Shown: positions 33,622 to 42,704, counted from the first letter of the stretch. The stretch is 64,000 bases of DNA from Blautia sp. BIOML-A1 (GCF_009883055.1 NZ_WWVR01000003.1:1-64000), one strand, 5' to 3'. Program-made: numbers and translations. The notes: a model not told the origin generated them from the letters alone.

Positions 33622-34041
33622 CTAATCTGCTTTAAGTTCTTTTTGATCAAGACCATTTTCGAGCAGATATCTTTCCGTACCTTCTGGATCGAGCTGTGCA
33701 AGTCGTGCAAGATTAAACTCTACGACATAATAGCTGCCATAATTGATTTTCCTCTTACCTACAACTTTTCCTAGTTTATACTTCTCAATAAACGCAACCT
33801 TTGCTTTTGCTCCGCAATCCGAGATTATTGCCTGCCCCGGTCTTAGAAATCCCATAACTCCAATTGTAAGATCTCCGAATAATTCCAGCTTTTTCTCACA
33901 TTCCTTTTGCTTTTGCCATAATCCGACATACAGGGATCCGTTGTAGTACATATTCACTCTGACATATAATTCCTCATGTCCACATTCCCAGTCATATCCC
34001 AATGGTTTTTCATCTTTTCGACTGCATATATCCTGTCCCAT
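33622..34041 (-). CDS. hypothetical protein, first gene of operon L2
   Basis: A 139-residue protein with alternating hydrophobic strands and no membrane segment; not recognised. The ribosome binding site is AAAAAAGGAGG, and the gene follows leader terminator L2 by about 100 nt. Similar short proteins occur in ICE accessory operons with PcfJ/PcfK. Confidence 0.65.
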   Translation of the reverse strand: MGQDICSRKDEKPLGYDWECGHEELYVRVNMYYNGSLYVGLWQKQKECEKKLELFGDLTIGVMGFLRPGQAIISDCGAKAKVAFIEKYKLGKVVGKRKINYGSYYVVEFNLARLAQLDPEGTERYLLENGLDQKELKAD

Positions 34042-34143
34042 ATTCTGCCTCCTTTTTTGATTTTCCTGTTCATCTTTTGTGGATTATTTTACATTTCCTC
34101 CCTTCCTGTTTTTTTGCACACTTCACATTTCGTTTTTGGACAA

Positions 34144-34186
34144 CAAAAAAAGACACCAAAAATCTTCTTTTGATTTTTGATGTCTT
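34144..34186 (-). terminator. leader terminator L2 (attenuator)
   Basis: A 13-bp nearly perfect stem (34151-34164 with 34172-34186) followed on the minus strand by TTTTTTTG. A small AGGC/GCCT hairpin (34199-34210) precedes it. It separates promoter L2 from the first gene at 34041. Confidence 0.8.
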
Positions 34187-34291
34187 CCTATTGATAAAAG
34201 GCCTTCGCCTAAATGTTGCTCCCGGAACAGCATATCCGGAACAAAAAACTTTGCTGCGTGGCAAACCATGCATAAAAAATAATCCATTTAT

Positions 34292-34320
34292 ATGGTAACA
34301 CAACATATTGTATTCGTCAA
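34292..34320 (-). promoter_or_regulatory. promoter L2
   Basis: TTGACG (34315-34320) and TACCAT (34292-34297) with a 17-nt spacer on the minus strand. The spacer contains ACAATATGTTGT, an interrupted palindrome also present, with one change, in promoter L3; it could be a repressor site. Confidence 0.75.
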
Positions 34321-34464
34321 CAAAATACAGTACTTAGAACACTATATCTTGCTATTTTATCATTCTTCAAGTACGCTTACTATTTTTACTTCGCTGTTAT
34401 TTCTACGTTCATCAGGAAAATTTCCAAGGAGTCATATATTGAAATATACTATAAAAAATAAGAT

Positions 34465-34554
34465 CCCATAAACGCACAAGGACGCTCTGTCGAGGATATG
34501 CAGAGCGTCACTCTCTTATGGGCTAAGATTTGTGCAAATTATAATAATACGTCC
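34465..34554. other. unassigned structured element upstream of cbiZ
   Basis: Nested inverted repeats: CCCATAA (34465-34471) with TTATGGG (34516-34522) enclosing GACGCTCTG (34481-34489) with CAGAGCGTC (34501-34509). GCACAA (34474-34479) can pair with TTGTGC (34530-34535), and GGACG (34480-34484) with CGTCC (34550-34554), which would give a pseudoknot. No cobalamin box or other riboswitch signature that I know is present. It lies upstream of the cbiZ promoter, so it is not the cbiZ leader. The rest of 34321-34732 is AT-rich with no gene. Confidence 0.5.
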
Positions 34555-34732
34555 TAAAAAGGAAGGAGACCGATACTTTCGTACCGGCATATGAAAAAGA
34601 AAAATATTTAAAAATGAGATACCTTAATTAGCATCTGCAGTTATTAATATACAGTATATTTATGACGATACTATGGTATAAATTTTAAGAATCTGTGAAA
34701 ATTATAGAATTTAAGCGGTGAAAATATGTCAC

Positions 34733-34761
34733 TTGACGTGATCAAAAGATATTAATAAAAT
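34733..34761 (+). promoter_or_regulatory. promoter of cbiZ
   Basis: TTGACG (34733-34738) and TAAAAT (34756-34761) with 17 nt between them on the plus strand. The predicted start is about 25 nt before the ATG at 34792. Confidence 0.75.
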
Positions 34762-34791
34762 AAATAAATAAAAATAAAAGAAGGAAATGTA

Positions 34792-35901
34792 ATGAAAGCT
34801 TTTTTTACCTGCGAGCAAAAATTGGGAAATACCATCTTCACTTTTTCACAAAAAGCAAAAGTTCTTAGTACAAGTCCCTTAAACGGCGGCATTACAAGAC
34901 ACCTTTCTCATGTTGTAAATATCAATTGTATGAATGGTTCTTATGAATGTAAAATGCTGGGAGATACTTACGAAAAAGATCTAGCTGCACATGTCCATGC
35001 CCTTGGGCTTTCCCCTTCCTGCACTACTGCATTAAGTACCGCAGCTTGGACGGAATTACGTGCTATAGAAGAAGTATGCTTTCGGGATCTTACGGTAACT
35101 GCTGTTGTAACCGGCGGAATTGACTCCAATGGTATGCATCCCGGCGATCCTGCTTCTTACTATGAAGAGGACGGAAATTATGAAATGCTTCCTCCTGGAA
35201 CAATCAATATTTTTCTGTTCATTAATCAGAATTTGACTGATGCAGCAATGTCCAGAGCACTGATGCTCTGTGGAGAATCGAAAGCTGCTGCTGTTTCTCA
35301 GTTATTGCTGGGAAGCTGCTATTCTGAAGAGATCGCAACAGGTTCTGGAACTGACGGAATTGTAATCGCTTCTAATCTTTGTGGTACCAGAACTCTTACG
35401 GATGCTTCTGGACATTCCAAACTTGGTGAACTGATTGGAAAATCCGTGAAATCTGCCGTAAAACAAGCTCTTCTTAACCAAACAGCAGCCTCTGGTCCGA
35501 GACAATTTCTTTTATCTGCACGCACGGCAAGATATAAGATCACACCTGCTACTTTATGGGAGTTTTATATAGAATACAGAGAAATTTTTAATGATTTTAA
35601 GATTTCTTTTGAAATGCCCTCATTATTGGAGCAGAAGTTTCTTTCACACAATCGTACCAGTAACCTGGTTCTATGTGTATCACTTTATCTTCACCTTATG
35701 GATCAGGTTCGTTGGGAGTTGATTATGGAGCCGGAAGCTATCCGGGAGGGGAAACGTCTTCTGATTTATGGACTCTATTGGAAAGATGGAGACTTTTTTG
35801 AAAAAGCATATCCGGCAAAAGCATGGGAGCAGCCCGGATTTCTACATTTTTCATTAAAAGAACAGCTTATGTATCTGCTTTTATTGTATATTGCTATTTA
35901 G
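34792..35901 (+). CDS. cbiZ: adenosylcobinamide amidohydrolase CbiZ
   Basis: A 369-residue protein whose middle matches CbiZ: TVTAVVTGGIDSNGMHPGDPA, PPGTINIFLFINQNLTDAAM, GTDGIVIASNL and SGHSKLGELIGKSVKSAV. CbiZ cleaves the aminopropanol linkage of adenosylcobinamide or pseudocobalamin to adenosylcobyric acid, allowing remodelling of scavenged cobamides. The C-terminal ~110 residues go beyond the usual domain and are not assigned. It is the only plus-strand gene of the window, has its own promoter and ends at a bidirectional terminator. No cobamide transporter or synthesis gene adjoins it, and neighbours are mobile-element genes, so it may have come by transfer. The start has GAAGGAA seven nt upstream. 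Confidence 0.88.
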   Translation: MKAFFTCEQKLGNTIFTFSQKAKVLSTSPLNGGITRHLSHVVNINCMNGSYECKMLGDTYEKDLAAHVHALGLSPSCTTALSTAAWTELRAIEEVCFRDLTVTAVVTGGIDSNGMHPGDPASYYEEDGNYEMLPPGTINIFLFINQNLTDAAMSRALMLCGESKAAAVSQLLLGSCYSEEIATGSGTDGIVIASNLCGTRTLTDASGHSKLGELIGKSVKSAVKQALLNQTAASGPRQFLLSARTARYKITPATLWEFYIEYREIFNDFKISFEMPSLLEQKFLSHNRTSNLVLCVSLYLHLMDQVRWELIMEPEAIREGKRLLIYGLYWKDGDFFEKAYPAKAWEQPGFLHFSLKEQLMYLLLLYIAI

Positions 35902-35945
35902 AATTGTTGGACATAGTGCTCAAAATTTCTAACTTTTAATATAAA

Positions 35946-35972
35946 TGGGTAAGTCGAAAACCGACTTACCCA
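35946..35972. terminator. bidirectional terminator between cbiZ and the Rpn remnant
   Basis: An 11-bp perfect stem (35946-35956 with 35962-35972) with AAAAC loop. T-rich sequence follows on the plus strand and a weaker T-rich tract on the minus strand; genes converge on it from both sides. Confidence 0.7.
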
Positions 35973-35990
35973 CTATAATATCATTTTTAT

Positions 35991-36272
35991 TTACTTCGCT
36001 ACACACATGTTTTCATCAATCCATTTCTGGATGTCGTCTTCGCTTACTTTAACCAAACGGGCAATTTTCTTAACATCCATCCCCTCTTCTGCCATAGAAA
36101 GAGCTGTCTCTTTTGCTTTTTTTAGTTCGCCGCTTTCCATTCCTTCGCTATAAATTTTTTCCATTTCATGGCACATAAGCGTGGCCCCTTTCTGCGTGTC
36201 TTTTAATTCATGTACCCGTTTTGCAAGAACCGGACTGTGCATTTCATCCGCATTCCTGTTTGTGAGATCATA
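35991..36272 (-). pseudogene. C-terminal remnant of an Rpn-type nuclease gene
   Basis: Codons corresponding to the last ~95 residues of the 282-residue Rpn-type gene at 36879. The homologous reading begins right after the flavodoxin stop codon and is preceded in frame by a stop, so the N-terminal nuclease domain is missing. At DNA level about 130 bp (36126-36255) are ~94 percent identical to 37026-37155. The last part has diverged more (KVSEDDIQKWIDENMCVAK against NHNVNEVQKWIDENLCAIK). Confidence 0.75.
36126..36255. repeat. direct repeat, copy A
   Basis: Near-identical to 37026-37155: 55 nt are identical at the start, and differences are confined to short clusters. The two copies are 900 bp apart in the same orientation and flank the flavodoxin gene, so recombination between them would delete it. 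Confidence 0.8.
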
Positions 36273-36719
36273 CTATTTTAACCAATCTGTGATATTTTCA
36301 TCTGTTGCATGGTTCGCATTAAATGGTCTGCACCATTTTGCAGAATATTTCTTTTTGATCTTCACTGCAACATTCTGTGGTTCTGTAGCTCCGCTGGTTG
36401 TAAAAATTGCTGCTTTTTTTCCATTCAGGTTTACCTTGTCCAGAAAACTGAATACTGCATTTGGAAATGTTCCACACCAGATCGGGCTTCCTATCAGTAT
36501 CCTGTCGTATGTAGAAATATCAGGAATCTCCATATCCAGTTCTGGCCGCTCATTTAATAAAATTTCTTTTAATGCGGTAAATACCGTTTTTCTATAAGAC
36601 ATCCGGTAAGATTTATGAGTCTTAATCTCTGCCAGATCTGCACCGGAAAGCTGTGCGATCCGTCCAGCAGCTTCTTTTGTCTTTCCTTTCTGCGAAAAAT
36701 AGATAACTAATGTTTCCAT
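36273..36719 (-). CDS. flavodoxin
   Basis: A 148-residue flavodoxin-fold protein. The FMN phosphate loop is near the start (YFSQKGKTKEAA, more basic than the usual T/S-rich loop), and IGSPIWCGTFPNAV and FTTSGATEPQN supply the flavin-ring loops. It likely carries electrons or acts as an NAD(P)H-dependent reductase subunit. The ribosome binding site is AAAAGGAG; a TATAAT (36794-36799) lies upstream without a clear -35. It sits between the truncated and complete Rpn-type genes and is unrelated to them. Confidence 0.85.
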   Translation of the reverse strand: METLVIYFSQKGKTKEAAGRIAQLSGADLAEIKTHKSYRMSYRKTVFTALKEILLNERPELDMEIPDISTYDRILIGSPIWCGTFPNAVFSFLDKVNLNGKKAAIFTTSGATEPQNVAVKIKKKYSAKWCRPFNANHATDENITDWLK

Positions 36720-36878
36720 TTGATAGGCTCCTTTTCTAATACTATATATTTATGGCTGATGTCTCTACAACTCTGATACAGAATAACTGCTCTATTATAA
36801 CTGGATATTTACTCTTAAACACGATATTATATAAATCAGGGCAAGCCCAATAGACCTGCCCATTTATAAATGCGTTCC

Positions 36879-37724
36879 TTATTTTATTGCACATAGATTT
36901 TCATCAATCCATTTTTGGACTTCATTCACATTATGATTTACAGCTTTTGCAATTTTTTCAACAGGCAGACCCATTTCTGCAAGTGAAAGGGCTGTTTCCT
37001 TTTTAGCCTTTAATTCACCGCGCTTTTCGCCGCTTTCCATTCCTTCGCTATAAATTTTTTCCATTTCATGGCACATAAGCTCAACCCCTTTCTGCGTGTC
37101 TTTTAATTCATGTACCCTCTTTGCAAGAACTGGACTGTGCATTTCATCCGCATTCTTACAATGCAGATCATGCATAAGTCTCCCAAGTTCTGTGTCTTCC
37201 TGTTTTCTGGAATTCACATATATAATATGTGCTTCGTCCTGAAAGCTATCATCGGCTTCTTTGATATGCCTGTCAATATGGTAAATAGGAAAACCATACC
37301 CAAGGATGTCATCCCTGGTAATAAAAATCACATAGCTTTCCGGTAATTCATCAAAATCCTGACCTGGATTTAGAGTGTTCATGTCCATCAAACCACTATG
37401 GTAACGTGCCCTCTTAGGTGATGCACCTTCATTATCCTGCTGGATCTCCACATCAAACTGTTTGCCTTCGGAATCTCTGGCAACACAGTCCATGATTGCG
37501 GATCGTCCCTGCAGATTCTTATAATCCTTCTGGATGATCTGCTCAATTACTTTCAGATCCTGTTTTTCCATAATGACCTGCAGAACATATTCCAGGCATT
37601 CTCTCTGTTTGAAAACATTTCTCATAAATATGTCACTCATGAGTGTAAAATTCTTAATAATACCTTTATATCTTTCGTAACGTACTTCCAATCCGTTCTC
37701 TGGCACAATTTTTTCATCTGCCAC
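36879..37724 (-). CDS. Rpn-family PD-(D/E)XK nuclease/putative transposase
   Basis: A 282-residue protein of the PDDEXK_2/Rpn group. The nuclease core reads FMRNVFKQ, then IMDCVARDSEGKQFDVEIQ, giving the acidic residue and the E-x-Q of this family; the C-terminus contains two helical segments (KRVHELKDTQKGVELMCHEMEKIY and a resolvase-like helix-turn-helix, SLAEMGLPVEKIAKAV). Rpn proteins are linked to recombination and, more recently, to defence. The first possible GTG at 37736 abuts GGAGG, so the second GTG at 37724 is preferred (11-nt spacing). A diverged remnant of a second copy lies 0.9 kb downstream. Confidence 0.82.
   Translation of the reverse strand: MADEKIVPENGLEVRYERYKGIIKNFTLMSDIFMRNVFKQRECLEYVLQVIMEKQDLKVIEQIIQKDYKNLQGRSAIMDCVARDSEGKQFDVEIQQDNEGASPKRARYHSGLMDMNTLNPGQDFDELPESYVIFITRDDILGYGFPIYHIDRHIKEADDSFQDEAHIIYVNSRKQEDTELGRLMHDLHCKNADEMHSPVLAKRVHELKDTQKGVELMCHEMEKIYSEGMESGEKRGELKAKKETALSLAEMGLPVEKIAKAVNHNVNEVQKWIDENLCAIK
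37026..37155. repeat. direct repeat, copy B
   Basis: The partner of 36126-36255, located inside the complete Rpn-type gene. Confidence 0.8.
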
Positions 37725-37839
37725 GTTCGCTGTCACCTCCCACTTTATTCTTTTTATGTTATGAAGAAATTAAATTTTCGAAAAAGCTTTTGTTTATTTT
37801 ATCTTAGCATCAATGAATGACCTTTACAAGACACTTTTT

Positions 37840-37866
37840 CCCCGAGTTGCATCGGGTGTTTTTTAA
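37840..37866 (+). terminator. plus-facing hairpin with T run at the 3' end of operon L3
   Basis: CCCGA (37841-37845) pairs with TCGGG (37852-37856), followed on the plus strand by TGTTTTTT. No plus-strand gene precedes it. It may insulate operon L3 from antisense transcription, or act weakly on the minus strand, where no T run follows. Confidence 0.4.
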
Positions 37867-38075
37867 CCTACCCGTTCCACATAGCATACACTGTTTCCCT
37901 TGCACTCAAATTCCGGACAAAGAGACAGCCATAATCTTTCCAGATCATTGATGTTCATGGCGTCCAATTCTGTTTCATCTTCTTCACCATAAATATTTAC
38001 AAAACCGATCCGATATATGCCATACTCTTTATGTAGGTTTTTTACTACTTTTCTTCCTGCTCTTCGTATATTCAT
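37863..38075 (-). CDS. small hypothetical protein, last gene of operon L3
   Basis: A 70-residue protein, not recognised (MNIRRAGRKVVKNLHKEYGI). The middle is an acidic segment (GEEDETELDAMNINDLERLW). It overlaps the 811-residue gene by 4 nt (ATGA), a strong sign that it is translated. Confidence 0.6.
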   Translation of the reverse strand: MNIRRAGRKVVKNLHKEYGIYRIGFVNIYGEEDETELDAMNINDLERLWLSLCPEFECKGNSVCYVERVG

Positions 38076-40507
38076 AAGCTCTCTTCTCTCCTCTCTTCTG
38101 CTTCCAGCAAAAATGTATTACAGGTATAGCTTCCGGAAGCACTGACACCAGCGACCCCTCCAAGGCTGTCCAGATACTGGCTTCCATTTTTAGATGCGGA
38201 AATATACATATAAAAGTTTGTCAAAACATAGTTTTTATTTTCCAGAACATTCTTATAACTGCTGCTAAGCACAAGCCTTGCTCCAAGTTTTTCTGCTTTT
38301 TCTTTTACCAGCATAGCAGTTAAATTTACTGCTTTTCGTATTTCCTGTTCGCTAAGTCCGCTTTGATAATAACGTTCCAAAAACAAAACCAGTTCTTCTG
38401 CTTTATTTTCATGTGGTTCGCTTTTGACAGTCACATCAACAAACTCAATCGTCTTCCTTTCATCCGCAGCTACAAAAGATCCCTTTGTCAGACGGAGGAT
38501 TGCACGAAATACAATTTTACCATTGTGTTTGATAAATATAATTTTTTTATTTGCATCAAAACAGGATAACAGACAATCACAATTTGGACCATTCCGATAG
38601 GAAATGCAGCTGCGCAGCGGTACTTCTCCTATCTGCATGACCGGAAGCAGGCTGTCCTCTTCCCAGATTTCCCATCCACAATCCACGCGCAGCAGCTTTT
38701 CTTTCCAGATTTCTTCTGTATCTCTTTTTATTGGAAAAGCAATTTCCCGTCCCAGATCTCCTCCATGGTATTTAAGCTCCATGAATTTGCCTAATAACTC
38801 AGCATTTACGATTCTTCGGATTTCTTCCTTCTTTTTCGGCTGCCTGTTCAGAAAGGAAGTCATGATCTCAGCGCCGCCTTCATAAATGAACTTCTGGATA
38901 TTGGATTTATTTTCCACGACAAAAGCATCCGAAATATTCAATTCTGTCTTTAAATTCTTCCAGGAAGGATCCTGGGCCAACAGTTTGTCCATCAATGCAG
39001 GTAATCCGGAACAGCCATTTAAAAGATTCTGATTATGTAAAAGGAAGTAAACCTGATTATCCCTTGTAAGCTCTTTTAAAAGTTCAGTAAAATTCATTAA
39101 AAATATCAGAATCCATATGGCTGTTTCATGCCGAAGATCCAGAATGTTTTTAAAATCCTCCTGCATCCATCTGGAAAGCGGCTTTTTTGACAAAGCTTCT
39201 GCCAATCGCTCAACCTGATTTTCCTCTAATGCATCTGTCAGGCAGTCTCTTTTTATCAACTCACGGATCACCCGAAGACGATCATCACTTTTGGAGTATG
39301 CTAAACGATCATACAGGTCTATATAGACTGCTTTCACATTGTACAGGACTTTCAATTCTTCAAATACACGAGGCTTCGAAAACAGTGATTCTTCACTCTT
39401 TCTCCAGGGAACTACCATATATTCACAATCCCTTAAATTTTGCTCGTTTAAAGTATTTAGATTCAGGCATCTTTTATAAACCTCTTCATCCAGAATCAAC
39501 GAATTCCTGTCAAGGTTTATAAGCCAGTCTCCATTCTTTCGCAAAAGTTCCAGGAAATGTTTCTTCCGTTTCGTAATGGCATACAGGATAAGCTCTGTCT
39601 TTTCCAAAGTGAGCTCATAAAGATCCATATCTGGAAGCGGATTTCCATACAGAGTGTTCACATAGGCTGCCTTTCCGTTTGAAACCTTTTCAAAATCTGC
39701 ATCCGGACCTGTCAAAAATCTTATCAGCTTCGGAATATCTGCATATAATGATTCGTTCCAAAGCCACAAGTGAAGAAAAGAGGCCTGCCATTCTTTTGGA
39801 ATCTGAGTGAGAACCACTTCCAGTCCATTCCGAATTTCTTTTGGATGCCGGCTCAGTTCTTCCAGCTGTTTCTTATTTAAGCTTTCCGTTTCTTTACAAA
39901 ACTCGGATAAATAATTTACGAGTTCCATCAGATCCTGCTTCAAAAGTAATGCCAATGATTCCTCATCCTTGAGCAGCTCATAAAGAAGCTCTGTTGAAAA
40001 AACCGGATTTATCAAAAGCATGCGTATCTTTATTCCCGCACGGGCAACATCAAACTCACCAATGCAGGTATCAAGACTTGCTACAAGCTGTTTCTTTAAC
40101 TCTTCTTTCGGTTCCAGAAAAGCATAATATTTCAGATAAACATATACGATCCGGTCCGGGATTTCTTTATCTGCCAGTACTTTCTCAATCTTTTCATAGG
40201 GAAATTCGGACAGCTTTTCATTTCCCGCACATTCTATGACCATTCTGATGCGGTCTGGTTCTAAAATAGGAAAATCCTTTTTGTTCATTTTCCCCAAATA
40301 GCTGAGTATTTCCGGATCGTCCATCAAAGAAGAAATCGTCTCCTCATTTAACCCCTCCATCAGACCGGAAAGTTCCTGCTGATTTACCAGTCTGGCCGCA
40401 TTCATACAGGAATCTTCCCCTTTCTTTCCTATCAGGTTCAGGGGAATTGCTGCATTTTTCATTTCCCTGTAAATATTCATGTGCTTTAAGATTCTTTCGA
40501 TCATCAC
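38072..40507 (-). CDS. giant unknown protein of operon L3
   Basis: An 811-residue protein. About 600 residues are helical and leucine-rich, in the style of HEAT/TPR-like scaffolds, without a clear repeat. The last ~200 residues form a distinct domain: EVPLRSCISYRNGPNC, KKIIFIKHNGKIVFRAILRL, then TIEFVDVTVKSEP and a C-terminal EKLGARLVLSSSY block. The S-C-I-S then I-I-F-I-K-H-N-G-K order is faintly like the HHCV then ILFLR order of PcfJ, but this is only a visual impression. No known family. The start may be GTG (40507) or the ATG right after it, both overlapping the stop of the upstream gene. Confidence 0.75.
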   Translation of the reverse strand: MMIERILKHMNIYREMKNAAIPLNLIGKKGEDSCMNAARLVNQQELSGLMEGLNEETISSLMDDPEILSYLGKMNKKDFPILEPDRIRMVIECAGNEKLSEFPYEKIEKVLADKEIPDRIVYVYLKYYAFLEPKEELKKQLVASLDTCIGEFDVARAGIKIRMLLINPVFSTELLYELLKDEESLALLLKQDLMELVNYLSEFCKETESLNKKQLEELSRHPKEIRNGLEVVLTQIPKEWQASFLHLWLWNESLYADIPKLIRFLTGPDADFEKVSNGKAAYVNTLYGNPLPDMDLYELTLEKTELILYAITKRKKHFLELLRKNGDWLINLDRNSLILDEEVYKRCLNLNTLNEQNLRDCEYMVVPWRKSEESLFSKPRVFEELKVLYNVKAVYIDLYDRLAYSKSDDRLRVIRELIKRDCLTDALEENQVERLAEALSKKPLSRWMQEDFKNILDLRHETAIWILIFLMNFTELLKELTRDNQVYFLLHNQNLLNGCSGLPALMDKLLAQDPSWKNLKTELNISDAFVVENKSNIQKFIYEGGAEIMTSFLNRQPKKKEEIRRIVNAELLGKFMELKYHGGDLGREIAFPIKRDTEEIWKEKLLRVDCGWEIWEEDSLLPVMQIGEVPLRSCISYRNGPNCDCLLSCFDANKKIIFIKHNGKIVFRAILRLTKGSFVAADERKTIEFVDVTVKSEPHENKAEELVLFLERYYQSGLSEQEIRKAVNLTAMLVKEKAEKLGARLVLSSSYKNVLENKNYVLTNFYMYISASKNGSQYLDSLGGVAGVSASGSYTCNTFLLEAEERREESL

Positions 40508-42642
40508 GCTACCTCTGCCCTTTCTATTAATTCAGTAATCTCCGGTAACTCCATGCATTCGTCCTGGTACATATTTTCTGCCAGCTTAAGAAGATACAGA
40601 GCTTCCTTTTTTGCCATAGGCTTTTTCGCTGTTCCTGCAAAATTATCTTTTAAATACGAGGAAACGATCTTACAGTAGAGCTTTTTATGGCCATATGAAT
40701 AACGACCATTCTTGTAAAACTCATAAATAGACTGAATCTCCTTATCCGTTTTTCTGTTTTCCCGTAATATCTGATTAAACTGCTGTTTGATGTTTTTTTC
40801 AGTTTTCCAGTGATCTATCCGTTTTTTCTGTTCCTTTAGCCATTCTTTCCGTTCCTGATATCTTTTCCGATCCTCTTCTGTCATATATTTCTGATACAGG
40901 GTTTCTCTTCGATAAGAATCACTTATAAATGGAAGAAGCAATTTGGAAAGCTCATATGCTTCTGACTGTTCCATCCAAAGTGCTGTACTTTCCTTTAAAA
41001 GTAAGGCCGTCAGGTATTCTGGATAAATATCCGGATATTCATAAAAAAACTTCTTTTCTACCATTGAAAACAGTTCCCGGTGTTCCTCTTTTCCCAGAAC
41101 TGGCGAAAAAAATTCGCACTCTCTATGTCGGATAGCATAGTATCCCAAGGAGAAAGTTTCCTTTAAAATCCTCCAGGGGCTTAAGAATTCGCATCCATCC
41201 ATTCCAATCTCATTGATCAGAAATTTCAGCATAGGATAGGAATGCTCATTACAAAGACCCTTTATTTCACTTTTTAAATATCCTGCCATAAATTCCCATT
41301 TCTTTTCCAAATCTGGATCTTCATTTTTATAATCCTTTACAAACTCTTCCAGATACTTTTTTCCATCCAAAATCCCATGCAGGATCAGCCGGTTGAAAAC
41401 CACATGTAGTTCCGGCTCACTCTTTTTCCAAAAAACATCCTGGTATCTTTTTCCTGTAAGGTTTTCATAACGTTCCAGATACTTCAGCAAACTTTTCGTA
41501 CTGTATGTTTTGCCTTTCAGAGTATCTGTAACACACGCTTCAAATTCTTCCGAAGAGAGTTCTTTTACCAGAGGATCCCATTTTTCTTCTGTCAGATCAA
41601 TGTAGTGCCACTCTTCCGGTTCATTACTTCTAAATGGAAACAACGTAAGAAACGTTTTTACATTTTCCACCCTGAACGTTTCATTCATACATTTTTCCAG
41701 CCGTTCTTTACCGTCGATACGGACAGAAAGTTTCCCATATGTTCTTAAAATCCGTGAACAAAGTACATAAGCTTCTTCTGGATATGTCTCTTTTCCGGGC
41801 AAAAATGCCTCTAATACATTCAGACCAATTTTTTCTGCTGTCAACCCGGAAAGGCTTATCCGATCGGGTCTCTCTACAAAATACATCAGTACAAAATTTA
41901 AAAAAGCGGTCTCTTTGTCGGAATATCCAAACATACGCATACGTTTTTCCAAAACGGCATCCGCATTTTTAGCATTTGTGCCTGTTAACTTTACCAGCAG
42001 TTTCAGGATATCCAGATCCTTTTTGCGATACCCTTTAAGCTTTGTCATTACTTTGCCTACCATCCACACGAAAAGATTCCATTCAGTAAATACGGATATC
42101 TTCCGGTTCTTTGAAAAGCTGTCAGCAAGTCTCTGTTTTATGCCTTCCCACAGTGTTTCATCATCCGGAAGGATGGACATGGCAAACAGCATTTCTTCTG
42201 CTCGCTCAAATGGATACGCATGCATGGCCTGTTTCCACCGATTCTTTTCCTTTTCCTCACAGATATAATTGATACTGATCAAAAACAGGTCTTTCTCTCC
42301 AAGAATCTGTTTCATCTTTTTCCAAAACAGATCCTTTTGAGTTCCATTGAACATACAGGTCTCCTGCAAAGGCATCATCCTTGCCAGGGCAAGTCCGAGG
42401 GCACGGTATGTCTGCTTTGTCAAGGTCAGATGTTCTCCGATGCGCTCCAGGACTTCTCCCGGATAGTGCAGTCCATAAGCGGTTTCCATGTCTACTTTCG
42501 GCTTTTCCAGAAACATATCATTTTCTTTTAATTGCATATAAATTTTATATTTTTCCTCATTAGATGACAGCTTATAGATCAGGTTCGTCATCTGCCGGTA
42601 CAGGGTAATATCAAGCCATTCTTCATAAATCTTCCATTCCAT
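40504..42642 (-). CDS. large unknown helical protein of operon L3
   Basis: A 712-residue protein, soluble and mainly helical, Lys/Glu-rich, with a basic coiled-coil-like segment near residues 600-650 (KRYQERKEWLKEQKKRIDHW). Not recognised. The start is the ATG at 42642 (MEWKIYEEWLD) after AGGAGG; a longer frame begins in the intergenic region. It overlaps the 811-residue gene by a few nt, so the pair is translationally coupled and the products probably act together. Confidence 0.75.
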   Translation of the reverse strand: MEWKIYEEWLDITLYRQMTNLIYKLSSNEEKYKIYMQLKENDMFLEKPKVDMETAYGLHYPGEVLERIGEHLTLTKQTYRALGLALARMMPLQETCMFNGTQKDLFWKKMKQILGEKDLFLISINYICEEKEKNRWKQAMHAYPFERAEEMLFAMSILPDDETLWEGIKQRLADSFSKNRKISVFTEWNLFVWMVGKVMTKLKGYRKKDLDILKLLVKLTGTNAKNADAVLEKRMRMFGYSDKETAFLNFVLMYFVERPDRISLSGLTAEKIGLNVLEAFLPGKETYPEEAYVLCSRILRTYGKLSVRIDGKERLEKCMNETFRVENVKTFLTLFPFRSNEPEEWHYIDLTEEKWDPLVKELSSEEFEACVTDTLKGKTYSTKSLLKYLERYENLTGKRYQDVFWKKSEPELHVVFNRLILHGILDGKKYLEEFVKDYKNEDPDLEKKWEFMAGYLKSEIKGLCNEHSYPMLKFLINEIGMDGCEFLSPWRILKETFSLGYYAIRHRECEFFSPVLGKEEHRELFSMVEKKFFYEYPDIYPEYLTALLLKESTALWMEQSEAYELSKLLLPFISDSYRRETLYQKYMTEEDRKRYQERKEWLKEQKKRIDHWKTEKNIKQQFNQILRENRKTDKEIQSIYEFYKNGRYSYGHKKLYCKIVSSYLKDNFAGTAKKPMAKKEALYLLKLAENMYQDECMELPEITELIERAEVA

Positions 42643-42704
42643 CCAATTTCCTCCTGTTTTCCCATATAAAAAGGGGACTGTTCGCCAGTCCCCCAAAATT
42701 GTTC

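Noticed and set aside
34321..34791. Cobalamin riboswitch upstream of cbiZ
   Set aside because: No B12 box (GCCACTG-type) or other known cobalamin riboswitch segment is present, and the promoter at 34733 leaves a leader of only ~25 nt.
37840..37866. Minus-strand terminator for operon L3
   Set aside because: The T run is on the plus-strand side of the hairpin; on the minus strand the hairpin is followed by A-rich sequence. Kept only as a plus-facing hairpin.
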